A DNA stretch of 11,510 bases. It comes from Desulfobacteraceae bacterium. Its GTDB lineage: Bacteria; Desulfobacterota; DSM-4660; Desulfatiglandales; Desulfatiglandaceae. Numbering within the stretch: position 1 is the first letter of the stretch; every line of letters starts with the position of its first letter. A model generated the notes under the pieces. The model saw only the letters and a program-made list of their open reading frames with translations, made no database searches and was not told the DNA's origin. The stretch covers positions 2,144,000 through 2,155,509 of the forward strand of contig CP070700.1 of assembly GCA_020349865.1 (NCBI GenBank), given 5' to 3'. Made by a program: the position numbers and the translations under genes. Shown piece after piece: positions 1 through 6,731 of this stretch.

Positions 1-1028
1 AGGTATGCATGGAGGCTGGTGAGGTAGATGGTATATACATCACCGGCTTTTTTGGCGGCTTTAAGGATATTATTGCCCCCCATGTGGCCGAGTTAGAGGA
101 ACAGACCTCGCGAGACCTTGTCGATTTAGTGAAAAAGCACAAAAAACCCCTATTTGTCCACACGAGCTTTGCAAGAGGAGATATAAAGTCTCTTGATATA
201 CTGAAGTCGGCGGGTATTCCGGTTATGGAATCCTCTGACCGGTCAACCCGGTGTATGAGTGCACTCATGAATTTTGCCATCAATCAGAAAAAAATAGCCC
301 AAATGCATATCCCTGAAGGTGAGCCCAAGTCAAAGTCATCAGTGAAGACGATTTTTAAAAAGGCAAAAGACGAAAACAGGCCCAATCTTTTGGAAACGGA
401 ATCGAGAGACCTGCTCCAAGAATATGGTATTCCATTGCCGGAAGCAGAACTGGTAAGTGATAGTGGAAGGGCAATCGAGGTAGCGGAAAAAATTTCATAT
501 CCCCTTGCAATGAAAATTGTTAGCCCTGACATTATCCATAAATCTGATGCGGGGGGTATCAAGTTAGCCCTCAATAGTGAAAAGGATATTGAGAAAGCCT
601 TTGAAGAAATAGTGGAGAATGCCTGCAAACTGACCACAAGAGAGCGGATCGTGGGAACCCTTGTCTCCCCAATGGTGGCCAAGGGTCAAGAGTGCATAAT
701 TGGCATGATTCGGGATCCCCAGTTTGGACCGGTGATCATGTTTGGCCTGGGCGGCATATTTGTTGAGGTCTTGAAAGATGTCTCCTTCAGGGTCGCTCCA
801 CTGGCCGAGGAAGATATTGATCAAATGATCACGGACATAAAGGGCTATAAAGTCTTAAATGGGATCAGAGGAGAGACACCAAAGGATATTGAGGCCATAA
901 AGGGTATCTTGGCAAAAGTCTCTGAGATCGCCATTGACAATCCTGAGATTAACGAAATCGATCTTAATCCGGTCATTGTCCATGAAAGAGGTGCCTCAAT
1001 TGTGGATTCCCGGGTGATACTCGGTTGA
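1..1028 (+). CDS. ADP-forming acyl-CoA synthetase (fused alpha/beta type), 3' part
   Basis: The frame is open to the left edge, so the gene is truncated at its 5' end and the ATG at 9 is an internal methionine. The visible protein (numbered from that Met) starts in the C-terminal half of the CoA-ligase (alpha) portion, crosses a basic linker (about 95-122) and runs through an ATP-grasp (beta) domain from about 126 to the end. Recognisable elements are ETESRDLLQEYGIP (129-142), HKSDAGG (177-183), the FGLGGI segment (245-250) and EIDLNPV (316-322) close to the C-terminus. The family (NDP-forming acyl-CoA synthetases) converts acyl-CoA plus ADP and phosphate to acid, CoA and ATP, or runs the reverse reaction; it is cytoplasmic. 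Substrate cannot be read from this fragment. The downstream enoyl-CoA hydratase and 2-oxoacid oxidoreductase suggest energy conservation at the end of an amino-acid or organic-acid degradation route (inference). The stop is TGA, showing that TGA is an ordinary stop here. Confidence 0.9.
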   Translation, partial: VCMEAGEVDGIYITGFFGGFKDIIAPHVAELEEQTSRDLVDLVKKHKKPLFVHTSFARGDIKSLDILKSAGIPVMESSDRSTRCMSALMNFAINQKKIAQMHIPEGEPKSKSSVKTIFKKAKDENRPNLLETESRDLLQEYGIPLPEAELVSDSGRAIEVAEKISYPLAMKIVSPDIIHKSDAGGIKLALNSEKDIEKAFEEIVENACKLTTRERIVGTLVSPMVAKGQECIIGMIRDPQFGPVIMFGLGGIFVEVLKDVSFRVAPLAEEDIDQMITDIKGYKVLNGIRGETPKDIEAIKGILAKVSEIAIDNPEINEIDLNPVIVHERGASIVDSRVILG

Positions 1029-1077
1029 TTCAATGTTTTTCTCCCCGCGAAATGCCTTAAGGTATATCAAGCAACCA

Positions 1078-1095
1078 CTACCCGTAACCGGGTGG
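1078..1095 (+). terminator. Possible weak terminator hairpin after the acyl-CoA synthetase
   Basis: A 7-bp stem including one G-T pair, with CTACCCG at 1078-1084 and CGGGTGG at 1089-1095 around a TAAC loop, lies 50 nt after the stop codon. There is no T run directly behind it, so it is not a textbook Rho-independent terminator. A second weak hairpin (1110-1115 with 1125-1130) is followed by seven T's at 1137-1143. Either or neither may end transcription. Confidence 0.2.
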
Positions 1096-1141
1096 CTTAA
1101 ACCTAACCTTGAAAGAGATTGACGCTTTCACCTAAATTTTT

Positions 1142-1346
1142 TTCGCCGCAAAGACGCAAAGGGCGCAAAGAACAAACAGCCTCTTGACTATAATGGTTTC
1201 CAGGTGCTGTTATGCAATTGACAGCAAAGGCTTACTGTTTTTCGCGGCGTAGCTGCTGAGCGCATTTCCATTGCCGTCCACTCAACGGCAATGGAAAAAA
1301 GATTCCTCTTTGCGATCTCAGTGTCTCAAGCGAAGCGGGCGGTGAA
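1142..1346. repeat. Degenerate CGCAAAG-type intergenic repeat element
   Basis: The left end carries three spaced copies of CGCAAAG (1147-1153, 1155-1161, 1164-1170) just after TTCGCCGC (1142-1149). The right end carries the reverse complement CTTTGCG (1308-1314) and ends in GCGGTGAA (1339-1346), the near reverse complement of the left end (one mismatch). Such CGCAAAG/CTTTGCG repeats recur in many environmental bacterial genomes, deltaproteobacteria included (recollection, not searched). Inside is a perfect 13-bp hairpin at 1265-1297. No ORF of mobile-element type is present, so it would be non-autonomous or a decayed remnant. Confidence 0.5.
1265..1297. repeat. Perfect 13-bp inverted repeat (hairpin)
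   Basis: TTTCCATTGCCGT (1265-1277) and its exact reverse complement (1285-1297) flank a 7-nt loop. On the plus strand it is followed by an A run rather than a T run, so it does not look like a terminator for plus-strand transcripts. It lies 77 nt before the hydratase start codon and would fold in the leader of any transcript that begins upstream. Confidence 0.6.
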
Positions 1347-1362
1347 TTACTACTTTTTGTTA

Positions 1363-1369
1363 AAGGAGG
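1363..1369 (+). promoter_or_regulatory. Strong ribosome binding site fixing the hydratase start
   Basis: AAGGAGG ends 5 nt before the ATG at 1375. This near-perfect Shine-Dalgarno sequence decides the start at 1375 over the earlier in-frame ATG at 1291, which has none and would add repeat-derived residues. Confidence 0.85.
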
Positions 1370-1374
1370 AAAAA

Positions 1375-2139
1375 ATGGATTTTGAATGCATTATCTACGA
1401 AAAAGAGGAAGGAATCGCCACAATAAAACTGAATAGGCCCAAGGTCTTGAACGCCATGAACAAACAGCTTTGGCTCGATTTTCAAGTGGCCTTGGAAGAT
1501 GTTAAAAATGACACGGAAATAAAGGCCCTGATTGTTACGGGAGAGGGAAGGGCATTTTCTACGGGAGCAGATTTAAAGGAATCAAAAGACAGAAGCATAG
1601 AGGACTACAGGGATTACTTGACTGAACTTCAGGAAGCGACCAGAAAAATAATTCGCTTTGAAAAGCCAATAATAGCTGCCATTAACGGCTATGCATTAGG
1701 ATCAGGATACGAGTTGGCCCTTGCATGTGATATCCGTATAGCCGCGGAGGACGCACAGATTGGCTCCCCTGAGGCCAGAGTGACTTCTTCAGTCACCGGT
1801 GGGGCAATGAGACTTGTACAGGACCTCATTGGCCCGGGAAAGGCCAAAGAGCTTCTCTTTACAGCAGAATACATTGATGGTAAAGAGGCACAAAGAATAG
1901 GTCTTGTCAACAAGGCTGTACCGCTTGATCAACTCATGGAAGAAGCCAAAGAAATGGCAAGAAAGATTGCTAAGAATTCTTCTTTCTCAATAAAGATGAT
2001 AAAAGCGGGCCTTAATATGGCACGCGGCGAAGTAAGTCTTGAAGCATTGATGGACTTTGAAATTGAGGCATGTCTGGCCTGTGTTTTTACCAAAGAAAGG
2101 CAGGATTCGCTAAAGGAATTCGAGGAAAGAAAACGTTAA
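1375..2139 (+). CDS. Enoyl-CoA hydratase/isomerase (crotonase family)
   Basis: A 254-residue protein of normal length for the crotonase family, starting after the AAGGAGG site. Oxyanion-hole segments are visible as AFSTGADLKE (60-69) and NGYALGSGYELALACD (104-119). Both acidic residues that act in hydratases align: Glu113 in GSGYE and Glu133 in GSPEAR, matching Glu144 and Glu164 of rat mitochondrial enoyl-CoA hydratase. The usual segment after that second Glu (LGIIPGAGGTQRL-like) is replaced by RVTSSVTGGAMRL, so the substrate may not be a plain straight-chain enoyl-CoA. The reaction is probably hydration of a 2-enoyl-CoA to 3-hydroxyacyl-CoA in the cytoplasm. It lies between an acyl-CoA synthetase and a 2-oxoacid:ferredoxin oxidoreductase, which suggests amino-acid or organic-acid breakdown (inference). 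Other crotonase reactions such as isomerisation or C-C cleavage cannot be excluded. Confidence 0.9.
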   Translation: MDFECIIYEKEEGIATIKLNRPKVLNAMNKQLWLDFQVALEDVKNDTEIKALIVTGEGRAFSTGADLKESKDRSIEDYRDYLTELQEATRKIIRFEKPIIAAINGYALGSGYELALACDIRIAAEDAQIGSPEARVTSSVTGGAMRLVQDLIGPGKAKELLFTAEYIDGKEAQRIGLVNKAVPLDQLMEEAKEMARKIAKNSSFSIKMIKAGLNMARGEVSLEALMDFEIEACLACVFTKERQDSLKEFEERKR

Positions 2140-2151
2140 CAAATCTATTAT

Positions 2152-2296
2152 GATGAGTTCGTAAGAAGTCTTTCATGATATCATTGCATGCCTCCGGCCT
2201 TGAGTCGTTCAACCAAGAGGCTCTCGACAGGCTAACTGCTTAAAGGCACGTCGCGGGCTCGCAATGAGTGGAAAATGTAATTCTTACGAAATCATC
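2152..2296. mobile_element. MITE-like element with inverted terminal repeats
   Basis: GATGAGTTCGTAAGAA at 2152-2167 is matched in inverted orientation by TTCTTACGAAATCATC at 2281-2296, 15 of 16 positions pairing. The roughly 145-bp span between the hydratase and the ferredoxin gene has no credible ORF and no transposase. The end sequence resembles short intergenic repeats I associate with deltaproteobacterial genomes (recollection, not searched). The element contains the upstream in-frame ATG at 2264 of the ferredoxin reading frame, which is one reason for rejecting that start. No clear target-site duplication was identified. Confidence 0.5.
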
Positions 2297-2311
2297 TATT
2301 ATGGGTGCTCT

Positions 2312-2518
2312 ATGAATAAAGACTCAAAAAAAAAGAAAAAAGAGGTAATAATCAACAAAGAGTGGTGCAAAGGCTGTGGAATCTGTGCCGCCTTCTGTCC
2401 CAAGGAGGTGCTGGAAATGGATGACAAAGACAAAGCTTCCTGGGTCCACCCTGAGAACTGCATCAATTGTGGCCTTTGTGAATTGAGATGCCCGGATATA
2501 GCTATTGAATTAGAGTAG
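2312..2518 (+). CDS. korD: 2-oxoacid:ferredoxin oxidoreductase delta subunit (2x[4Fe-4S] ferredoxin)
   Basis: A 68-residue ferredoxin-like protein with two full CxxCxxCxxxCP sets: Cys19, 22, 25, 29 and Cys50, 53, 56, 60. It would pass electrons from the catalytic subunits to free ferredoxin. A lysine-rich N-terminus precedes the first cluster and is encoded by a run of nine and then six A's (2326-2341). The frame is open from ATG 2264, but those 16 extra residues lie largely in the MITE-like element, whereas a start at 2312 gives the length usual for this subunit. The ribosome binding site is weak at both starts (GGGTG before 2312, AAAGG before 2264), so the start is moderately certain. Its stop codon is followed 11 nt later by the alpha-subunit gene; the order delta-alpha-beta-gamma is typical of KorDABC-type enzymes. 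Confidence 0.85.
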   Translation: MNKDSKKKKKEVIINKEWCKGCGICAAFCPKEVLEMDDKDKASWVHPENCINCGLCELRCPDIAIELE

Positions 2519-2529
2519 AGGATAAAACC

Positions 2530-3678
2530 ATGGAACCAAATGTCAGATTCATACAGGGTAATGAGGCCATCGTTGAAGGAGCACTCTATGCAGGCGTCCA
2601 GCTTTATGCGGGATATCCTATTACTCCTTCCACAGAAGTTGCTGAGATCCTGTCTGAAAGACTGCCAAGGGTCGACGGAACGTTCATCCAGATGGAGGAT
2701 GAAATCTCATCCATGTGCGCCATAATCGGTGCGTCTCTGACTGGTCTCAAGGTAATGACCGCCACCAGCGGCCCAGGATTTTCCCTGATGCAGGAAGCCA
2801 TCGGCTATGCAGTAATGGCCGAGGTCCCTTCAGTGGTAGTCAACGTGCAGCGTGGAGGTCCCAGCACGGGCCTGCCCACATCTGTAACCCAGGGAGATGT
2901 CTTGCAAGCCCGATGGGGCGCCCATGGCGACCATTCTATCATTGCCCTGACCGCATCCAATCTGAGGGATGTGTTTCTCATGACCGTGGAGGCGTTCAAC
3001 ATGGCCGAAACGTTTCGGACGCCTGTTATTCTTCTGTTTGACGAGGTTGTGGCCCACATGCGTGAAAAGCTGGTAATTCCCCAGCCCGGTGAGGTTGAAG
3101 TGGTAGAACGTCTTCACACATCGGTACCTGGAGGCACTGATTATCACCCCTACCTGACACGTGAAGACGGCAGACTTCCCATGAGTGACTTCGGAGGGGT
3201 GCATCGTTATAACGTTACCGGTCTTGTTCATGATATGTGGGGTTTTCCCTCCACTGATCCCAAAATTGTCTATGACCTCCTTCATCATTTGGTGGACAAA
3301 TTAGAAAACCGGGCAGATGACATGGCGCATTACAAGGAATATTTTGTCGAGGACGCTGAAATATTATTGATTTCTTACGGGAGTTCGGCCAGGAGCGCGC
3401 TTCACATGGTGGAAGATCGTCGTAAACGAGGAATGAAGGTGGGATTGATCGAGTTACAGAGTCTGTGGCCCTTTCCCAAAGAAACCGTGCGAGAAAAATG
3501 CGAAGGCCGCAGCCATGTGCTGGTTGTTGAGATGAACATGGGACAGATTTGCCAGGAAGTAAAAAAAGCCGTGTCCAGGCCTGAAAAAGTGTATCTCGCC
3601 AATCGATTTGATGGGGTTTTCATTTCCCACACAGACATCTTGAAAATACTCAACTTGATTCTGGGAAAAGGGGTGTAA
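2530..3678 (+). CDS. korA: 2-oxoacid:ferredoxin oxidoreductase subunit alpha
   Basis: A 382-residue protein of full family length. It carries the pyrimidine-binding thiamine-diphosphate domain with YPITPS (29-34), the acidic QMEDE segment (54-58), TSGPG (80-84) and QRGGPSTGLPT (107-117), and a C-terminal transketolase-like domain II with ISYGSSARS (281-289), the LWPFP segment (312-316) and EMNMGQI (334-340). With the beta subunit it forms the site that oxidatively decarboxylates a 2-oxoacid to acyl-CoA, reducing ferredoxin, in the cytoplasm. Its ribosome binding site (AGAGGA, 2517-2522) overlaps the stop codon of the delta gene. The sequence type fits 2-oxoglutarate or branched-chain 2-oxoacid enzymes; which one cannot be decided from motifs alone, and the korA symbol is used in the family sense. 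Confidence 0.92.
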   Translation: MEPNVRFIQGNEAIVEGALYAGVQLYAGYPITPSTEVAEILSERLPRVDGTFIQMEDEISSMCAIIGASLTGLKVMTATSGPGFSLMQEAIGYAVMAEVPSVVVNVQRGGPSTGLPTSVTQGDVLQARWGAHGDHSIIALTASNLRDVFLMTVEAFNMAETFRTPVILLFDEVVAHMREKLVIPQPGEVEVVERLHTSVPGGTDYHPYLTREDGRLPMSDFGGVHRYNVTGLVHDMWGFPSTDPKIVYDLLHHLVDKLENRADDMAHYKEYFVEDAEILLISYGSSARSALHMVEDRRKRGMKVGLIELQSLWPFPKETVREKCEGRSHVLVVEMNMGQICQEVKKAVSRPEKVYLANRFDGVFISHTDILKILNLILGKGV

Positions 3679-3679
3679 G

Positions 3680-4480
3680 ATGACAGCCAAAGAATATCTG
3701 CGCCAGCGTTTCTTTCCGCAAATCTGGTGCCCCGGATGTGGCCATGGGATTGTAATGGGAAACATGATACGGGCCATTGACCAGCTTGGGCTGGAAAAAA
3801 ACGGGGTCGTGGTGGTTTCCGGAATTGGGTGTTCTTCCCGCATGCCGGGGTATGTGGATTTTCATTCCCTGCACACGCTTCACGGCAGAGCCCTTGCTTT
3901 TGCCATGGGGGTAAAGATGGGGCGACCTGAGCTGACGGTCATCGTACCCATGGGCGATGGCGACGCAGCGGCAATCGGGGGGAACCATTTCATCCATGCA
4001 GCACGCCGCAACATCGACCTGACAGCAATCATTATGAACAACAGTATATACGGCATGACAGGCGGGCAGTTTTCTCCAATGACCCCATTTGGAGATAAAA
4101 GCACAACGGCCCCCACAGGGACAATTGACCATGCCTTCGATCTCGTAGAGTTGGCCAAAGGAGCAGGGGCTTCCTTTGTTGCCAGAACGACCACCTACCA
4201 CGTAAAGGAAATGATCAAAATCATTGCAAAGGCAATCACTCATAAAGGCTTTTCAATGGTTGAGGTTTTATCTCAATGTCCGACCTATTATGGTAGGAAA
4301 AACAAGCTGGGGAGCGCTGTGGATATGATGAACCGTTTCAAGGCGGGTACTACTTCCATCGGCTCAAAGAAAAAGGCAGAACATCCTGAGCTGATTGAGC
4401 GCGGTATTTTCTTAGAGGAGGAACGTACCGAATACTCAGCCGCCTATTTAGAGGTTATCCAGAAAAGCCGGAGAAGATAG
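3680..4480 (+). CDS. korB: 2-oxoacid:ferredoxin oxidoreductase subunit beta (ThDP-binding)
   Basis: A 266-residue protein with CPGCGH (17-22), GIGCSSR (48-54) and the thiamine-diphosphate/Mg2+ motif that begins at GDGD (92-95) and ends at NN (120-121), followed by SIYGMTGGQ. It binds the diphosphate end of ThDP and, by family knowledge, a [4Fe-4S] cluster ligated by cysteines such as Cys17, 20, 51 and 200. The ATG lies 1 nt after the alpha-subunit stop, with AAAGGGG just upstream inside the alpha coding sequence, so the two are probably translationally coupled for equal dosage. It is full length, with no missing motif. Confidence 0.92.
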   Translation: MTAKEYLRQRFFPQIWCPGCGHGIVMGNMIRAIDQLGLEKNGVVVVSGIGCSSRMPGYVDFHSLHTLHGRALAFAMGVKMGRPELTVIVPMGDGDAAAIGGNHFIHAARRNIDLTAIIMNNSIYGMTGGQFSPMTPFGDKSTTAPTGTIDHAFDLVELAKGAGASFVARTTTYHVKEMIKIIAKAITHKGFSMVEVLSQCPTYYGRKNKLGSAVDMMNRFKAGTTSIGSKKKAEHPELIERGIFLEEERTEYSAAYLEVIQKSRRR

Positions 4481-4511
4481 CTGGGAAGATATGACTTTGA
4501 GGTGATACGTT

Positions 4512-5057
4512 ATGGATACTACGGGAATCGTTTTAAGTGGTTCAGGAGGCCAGGGTATTATCACCGCTGCCATCATCCTGGGAGAGGCAGCGGCTATATA
4601 TGAAGACTTGAACGCGGTTCAGACCCAGTCCTATGGCCCGGAGGCTCGCGGTGGGGCCACAAGGTCAGATGTAATTATATCAGAGGAACCGATTCATTAT
4701 CCAAAAGTCATTAACCCTCATTTCTTAGTATGCCTGACCCAGGAAGCCTACAATAAATACTCTGGCCTTATACGGCCAGGGGGGCTCTTATTGACCGATA
4801 GCCACTATGCACAACGGGAAACCAAGGTGGATGCCCGCCAGGTAGAACTCCCTATGTATAAGGCAGTCATGGAGAAAATCGGAAAGCCCATTGTGTTTAA
4901 CATCTGTATGTTGGGCGCATTCATTGGTCTGGCCGGTTTGGTTAAGGCCACTTCGATCATTAATGTCCTGGAAGACAAAATTCCAGCCAGTTTCCTCGAA
5001 ATGAATAAACAAGCTCTTGAGATAGGGTTGCAATTGGCTGAACAATATTCTCACTAA
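4512..5057 (+). CDS. korC: 2-oxoacid:ferredoxin oxidoreductase subunit gamma
   Basis: A 181-residue protein, normal for the gamma subunit. It has the GSGGQG loop (10-15), QSYGPEARGG (39-48) and the RSDVIISEEPIHYP segment (51-64), all hallmarks of the pyruvate/ketoisovalerate oxidoreductase catalytic domain III, which takes part in CoA binding and assembly. It is preceded by GAGGTGA (4499-4505), six nt before the ATG. It follows the beta gene by 31 nt and ends the plus-strand operon. Its stop lies only 9 nt from the stop of the convergent minus-strand operon, leaving no space for a separate terminator. Confidence 0.92.
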   Translation: MDTTGIVLSGSGGQGIITAAIILGEAAAIYEDLNAVQTQSYGPEARGGATRSDVIISEEPIHYPKVINPHFLVCLTQEAYNKYSGLIRPGGLLLTDSHYAQRETKVDARQVELPMYKAVMEKIGKPIVFNICMLGAFIGLAGLVKATSIINVLEDKIPASFLEMNKQALEIGLQLAEQYSH

Positions 5058-5066
5058 TATACGACT

Positions 5067-6731
5067 CTAACGGATCAATTGCTTTACAAAATCGATAATG
5101 TCTTGCTGATACCCCAAATATCTTTCGCAGAATTCCCTCTCGTTTTTAAAATCCATTATATAGAGAAAATAGTTTGAATCCCACTGCCCCATTATGAACA
5201 GGGTCTTTTGCACATTAAAGGCCTTAAGCATAAAATCGACTGCGGGGAGAAGAGGTCGATATTCTTTCCTTAACAAACCCATGTCTGTCCGATGCCCATT
5301 GTTTTGAAGTATGTGGAGTAAAGGTAAGACTCCTCTTCGGAACACGAACTTAATGCCATCATAGGGATTAATTGATTCGATAAAATCCTTATAGGCCCTT
5401 TTGCGGCAAAGGAGCTTAAGCTTTTTGTTGTCCAAAAACCCCAGTTCTTTTGGGAAGTAGTTTCCCCTCAGATAAAATATATAATCTTTTTTGATTTCAT
5501 CCCTTTTCTCCCCCAATATATATGCCTTGATGCTGTTATATTTCCTTTTTTTCTTTCGTGGGAGTTTTTTCGTCCTGCTCTTAAATCGCTCCAGGACGTC
5601 TCGGCTCCCAATAAAGCGGATGGAGAATGCCCATGGATAATGAAAGAACTGCGGCTCAAACAATCTGTTATTTGTCTGGTTGCGTAGATCGTCGATATAA
5701 TTGATATAATTAAAGAAATCATCAAAGGAAATGATGTCTTCGCCATCATAGTTGCCCAAATAAAAGTAATTGATATGATATGGGAGGAAAGATTCATCCA
5801 CATCCAAATCACAGATCCGCTTAAACTCATTTTTCAAGATCCGTTTCAGTCTGGCATATTCTTCTTTTCTTTCTCCATCGTAAAGAAAGATACAGTCAAT
5901 ATCACTGGTAAACCCTATGGCCCCACTGCCTACACCCCCATAGACACCTATGAGAATCGGCTGATCCTGGATATCCAATTCTAATTTAATACGGTCAAAG
6001 AGGCCCTTGATCAATCGGAGGTGGACATCTGCATAAAGCTGGGCTGTTCGGAATCCGCTCCCCCGCCTTCTGAGTTGTTGCCGGTAGATCATGTTGATCT
6101 CTTTTTTAAATGCCTGCTCTATAGGGTCCTTGCCCTCATTAACGACAATCTTCAGAAGGTCGAGTACTTTTTTTTGGTATTCAGGGGTGATTCTTTCTCC
6201 ATAACGATGTTTAATCCAGAAAACATTTTCTGCCTTCATATCCTCGGTGGCAGAAATGATCGCTCTTTCAATGTTCATTCCGGCGAGTGAAAGGGCCCAT
6301 GAAATTTTATGGAGAAGTCCCTTTTTGTTGGAGGTTTGGACAATGAGGGCAGACTGGTTATCATTGATGCTCTCAAACTTGGGGACAATTTGGTCTTGTA
6401 TTACCTCTCGTTTTTTTTCCCACAGAAAGATCTCTTTTTCGATGTTGGTATCGCTTTTTAATACCTTTTGAAGTGATTCAAAAAGCATGTTCTCCAGAAG
6501 CGGTGGCTCATACTTCTGAGGAATCCGAATCTTATAGAGGTCTGTTACAACCCCATCTCGTATACTGATTTCTGCCTCCAGGATGTGGCAATCGTGAATC
6601 GTGAAGATCCCTGCCACCTTGCTGAGGAGAAAGGGTTTGTCATAAGTACTTACAAAACAGAGTGCTTCCCTTCTACTCAAAGGTACCAATTTAAGGCTGA
6701 GAAAGGAGTCTTTGTACGAACTTTCCTTCAT
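5067..6731 (-). CDS. ACT-ACT-nucleotidyltransferase protein, GlnD-related with reversed domain order
   Basis: 554 residues. Two ACT domains come first: about 22-75 (DKPFLLSKVAGIF at 31-43, VVTDLYKI at 61-68) and about 127-180 (KKGLLHKISWALSLAGMNI at 136-154). A nucleotidyltransferase domain follows with GG at 265-266 and the metal-binding SDID at 276-279 (Asp277, Asp279), then IRFIGSRDVLERF (371-383), which resembles GlnD. The helical C-terminus (about 420-554), with an EYRPLLPAVDFML stretch (490-502), recalls the GlnD helical region. GlnD, the PII uridylyltransferase/uridylyl-removing enzyme, has NTase-helical-HD-ACT-ACT order; here the ACT pair is at the N-terminus and I see no HD hydrolase motif. 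It may therefore nucleotidylate a partner in response to a small ligand without the reverse activity (inference; target unknown). The start ATG overlaps the hdrA stop as TAATG, preceded by AAGGGG, indicating translational coupling to the Hdr operon. It is the last gene of that operon. Confidence 0.8.
   Translation of the reverse strand: MKESSYKDSFLSLKLVPLSRREALCFVSTYDKPFLLSKVAGIFTIHDCHILEAEISIRDGVVTDLYKIRIPQKYEPPLLENMLFESLQKVLKSDTNIEKEIFLWEKKREVIQDQIVPKFESINDNQSALIVQTSNKKGLLHKISWALSLAGMNIERAIISATEDMKAENVFWIKHRYGERITPEYQKKVLDLLKIVVNEGKDPIEQAFKKEINMIYRQQLRRRGSGFRTAQLYADVHLRLIKGLFDRIKLELDIQDQPILIGVYGGVGSGAIGFTSDIDCIFLYDGERKEEYARLKRILKNEFKRICDLDVDESFLPYHINYFYLGNYDGEDIISFDDFFNYINYIDDLRNQTNNRLFEPQFFHYPWAFSIRFIGSRDVLERFKSRTKKLPRKKKRKYNSIKAYILGEKRDEIKKDYIFYLRGNYFPKELGFLDNKKLKLLCRKRAYKDFIESINPYDGIKFVFRRGVLPLLHILQNNGHRTDMGLLRKEYRPLLPAVDFMLKAFNVQKTLFIMGQWDSNYFLYIMDFKNEREFCERYLGYQQDIIDFVKQLIR

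Larger units (their letters stand above)
1029..1374. other. Long intergenic gap, mostly repeat-derived
   Basis: No convincing gene is present. From left to right it holds a small hairpin at 1078-1095, an A/T-rich weak hairpin (1110-1130) followed by a T run at 1137-1143, a degenerate repeat element (about 1142-1346) and the ribosome binding site of the next gene. An open frame from 1291 runs into the hydratase gene, but its first 28 codons fall in repeat DNA and do not resemble a crotonase N-terminus. A TATAAT hexamer at 1189-1194 lacks a suitably spaced -35 box. The promoter for the downstream genes may lie here but cannot be assigned. Confidence 0.7.

Noticed and set aside
1189..1194. TATAAT as a promoter -10 box
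   Set aside because: There is no -35-like hexamer at 16-18 nt spacing. The TTGAC just before it is only one base away, and TTGACA at 1218 has no -10 box at the right distance.
1291..1374. N-terminal extension of the hydratase from ATG 1291
   Set aside because: The 28 extra residues come from repeat DNA, do not look like a crotonase N-terminus, and an AAGGAGG site points to 1375.
2264..2311. Earlier start of korD at ATG 2264
   Set aside because: This start and most of the 16 added codons lie in the MITE-like element; a start at 2312 gives the usual subunit length.
2715..3288. Long ORFs overlapping korA on both strands
   Set aside because: They are shadows of a strongly conserved coding sequence, have no recognisable domains and lack ribosome binding sites.
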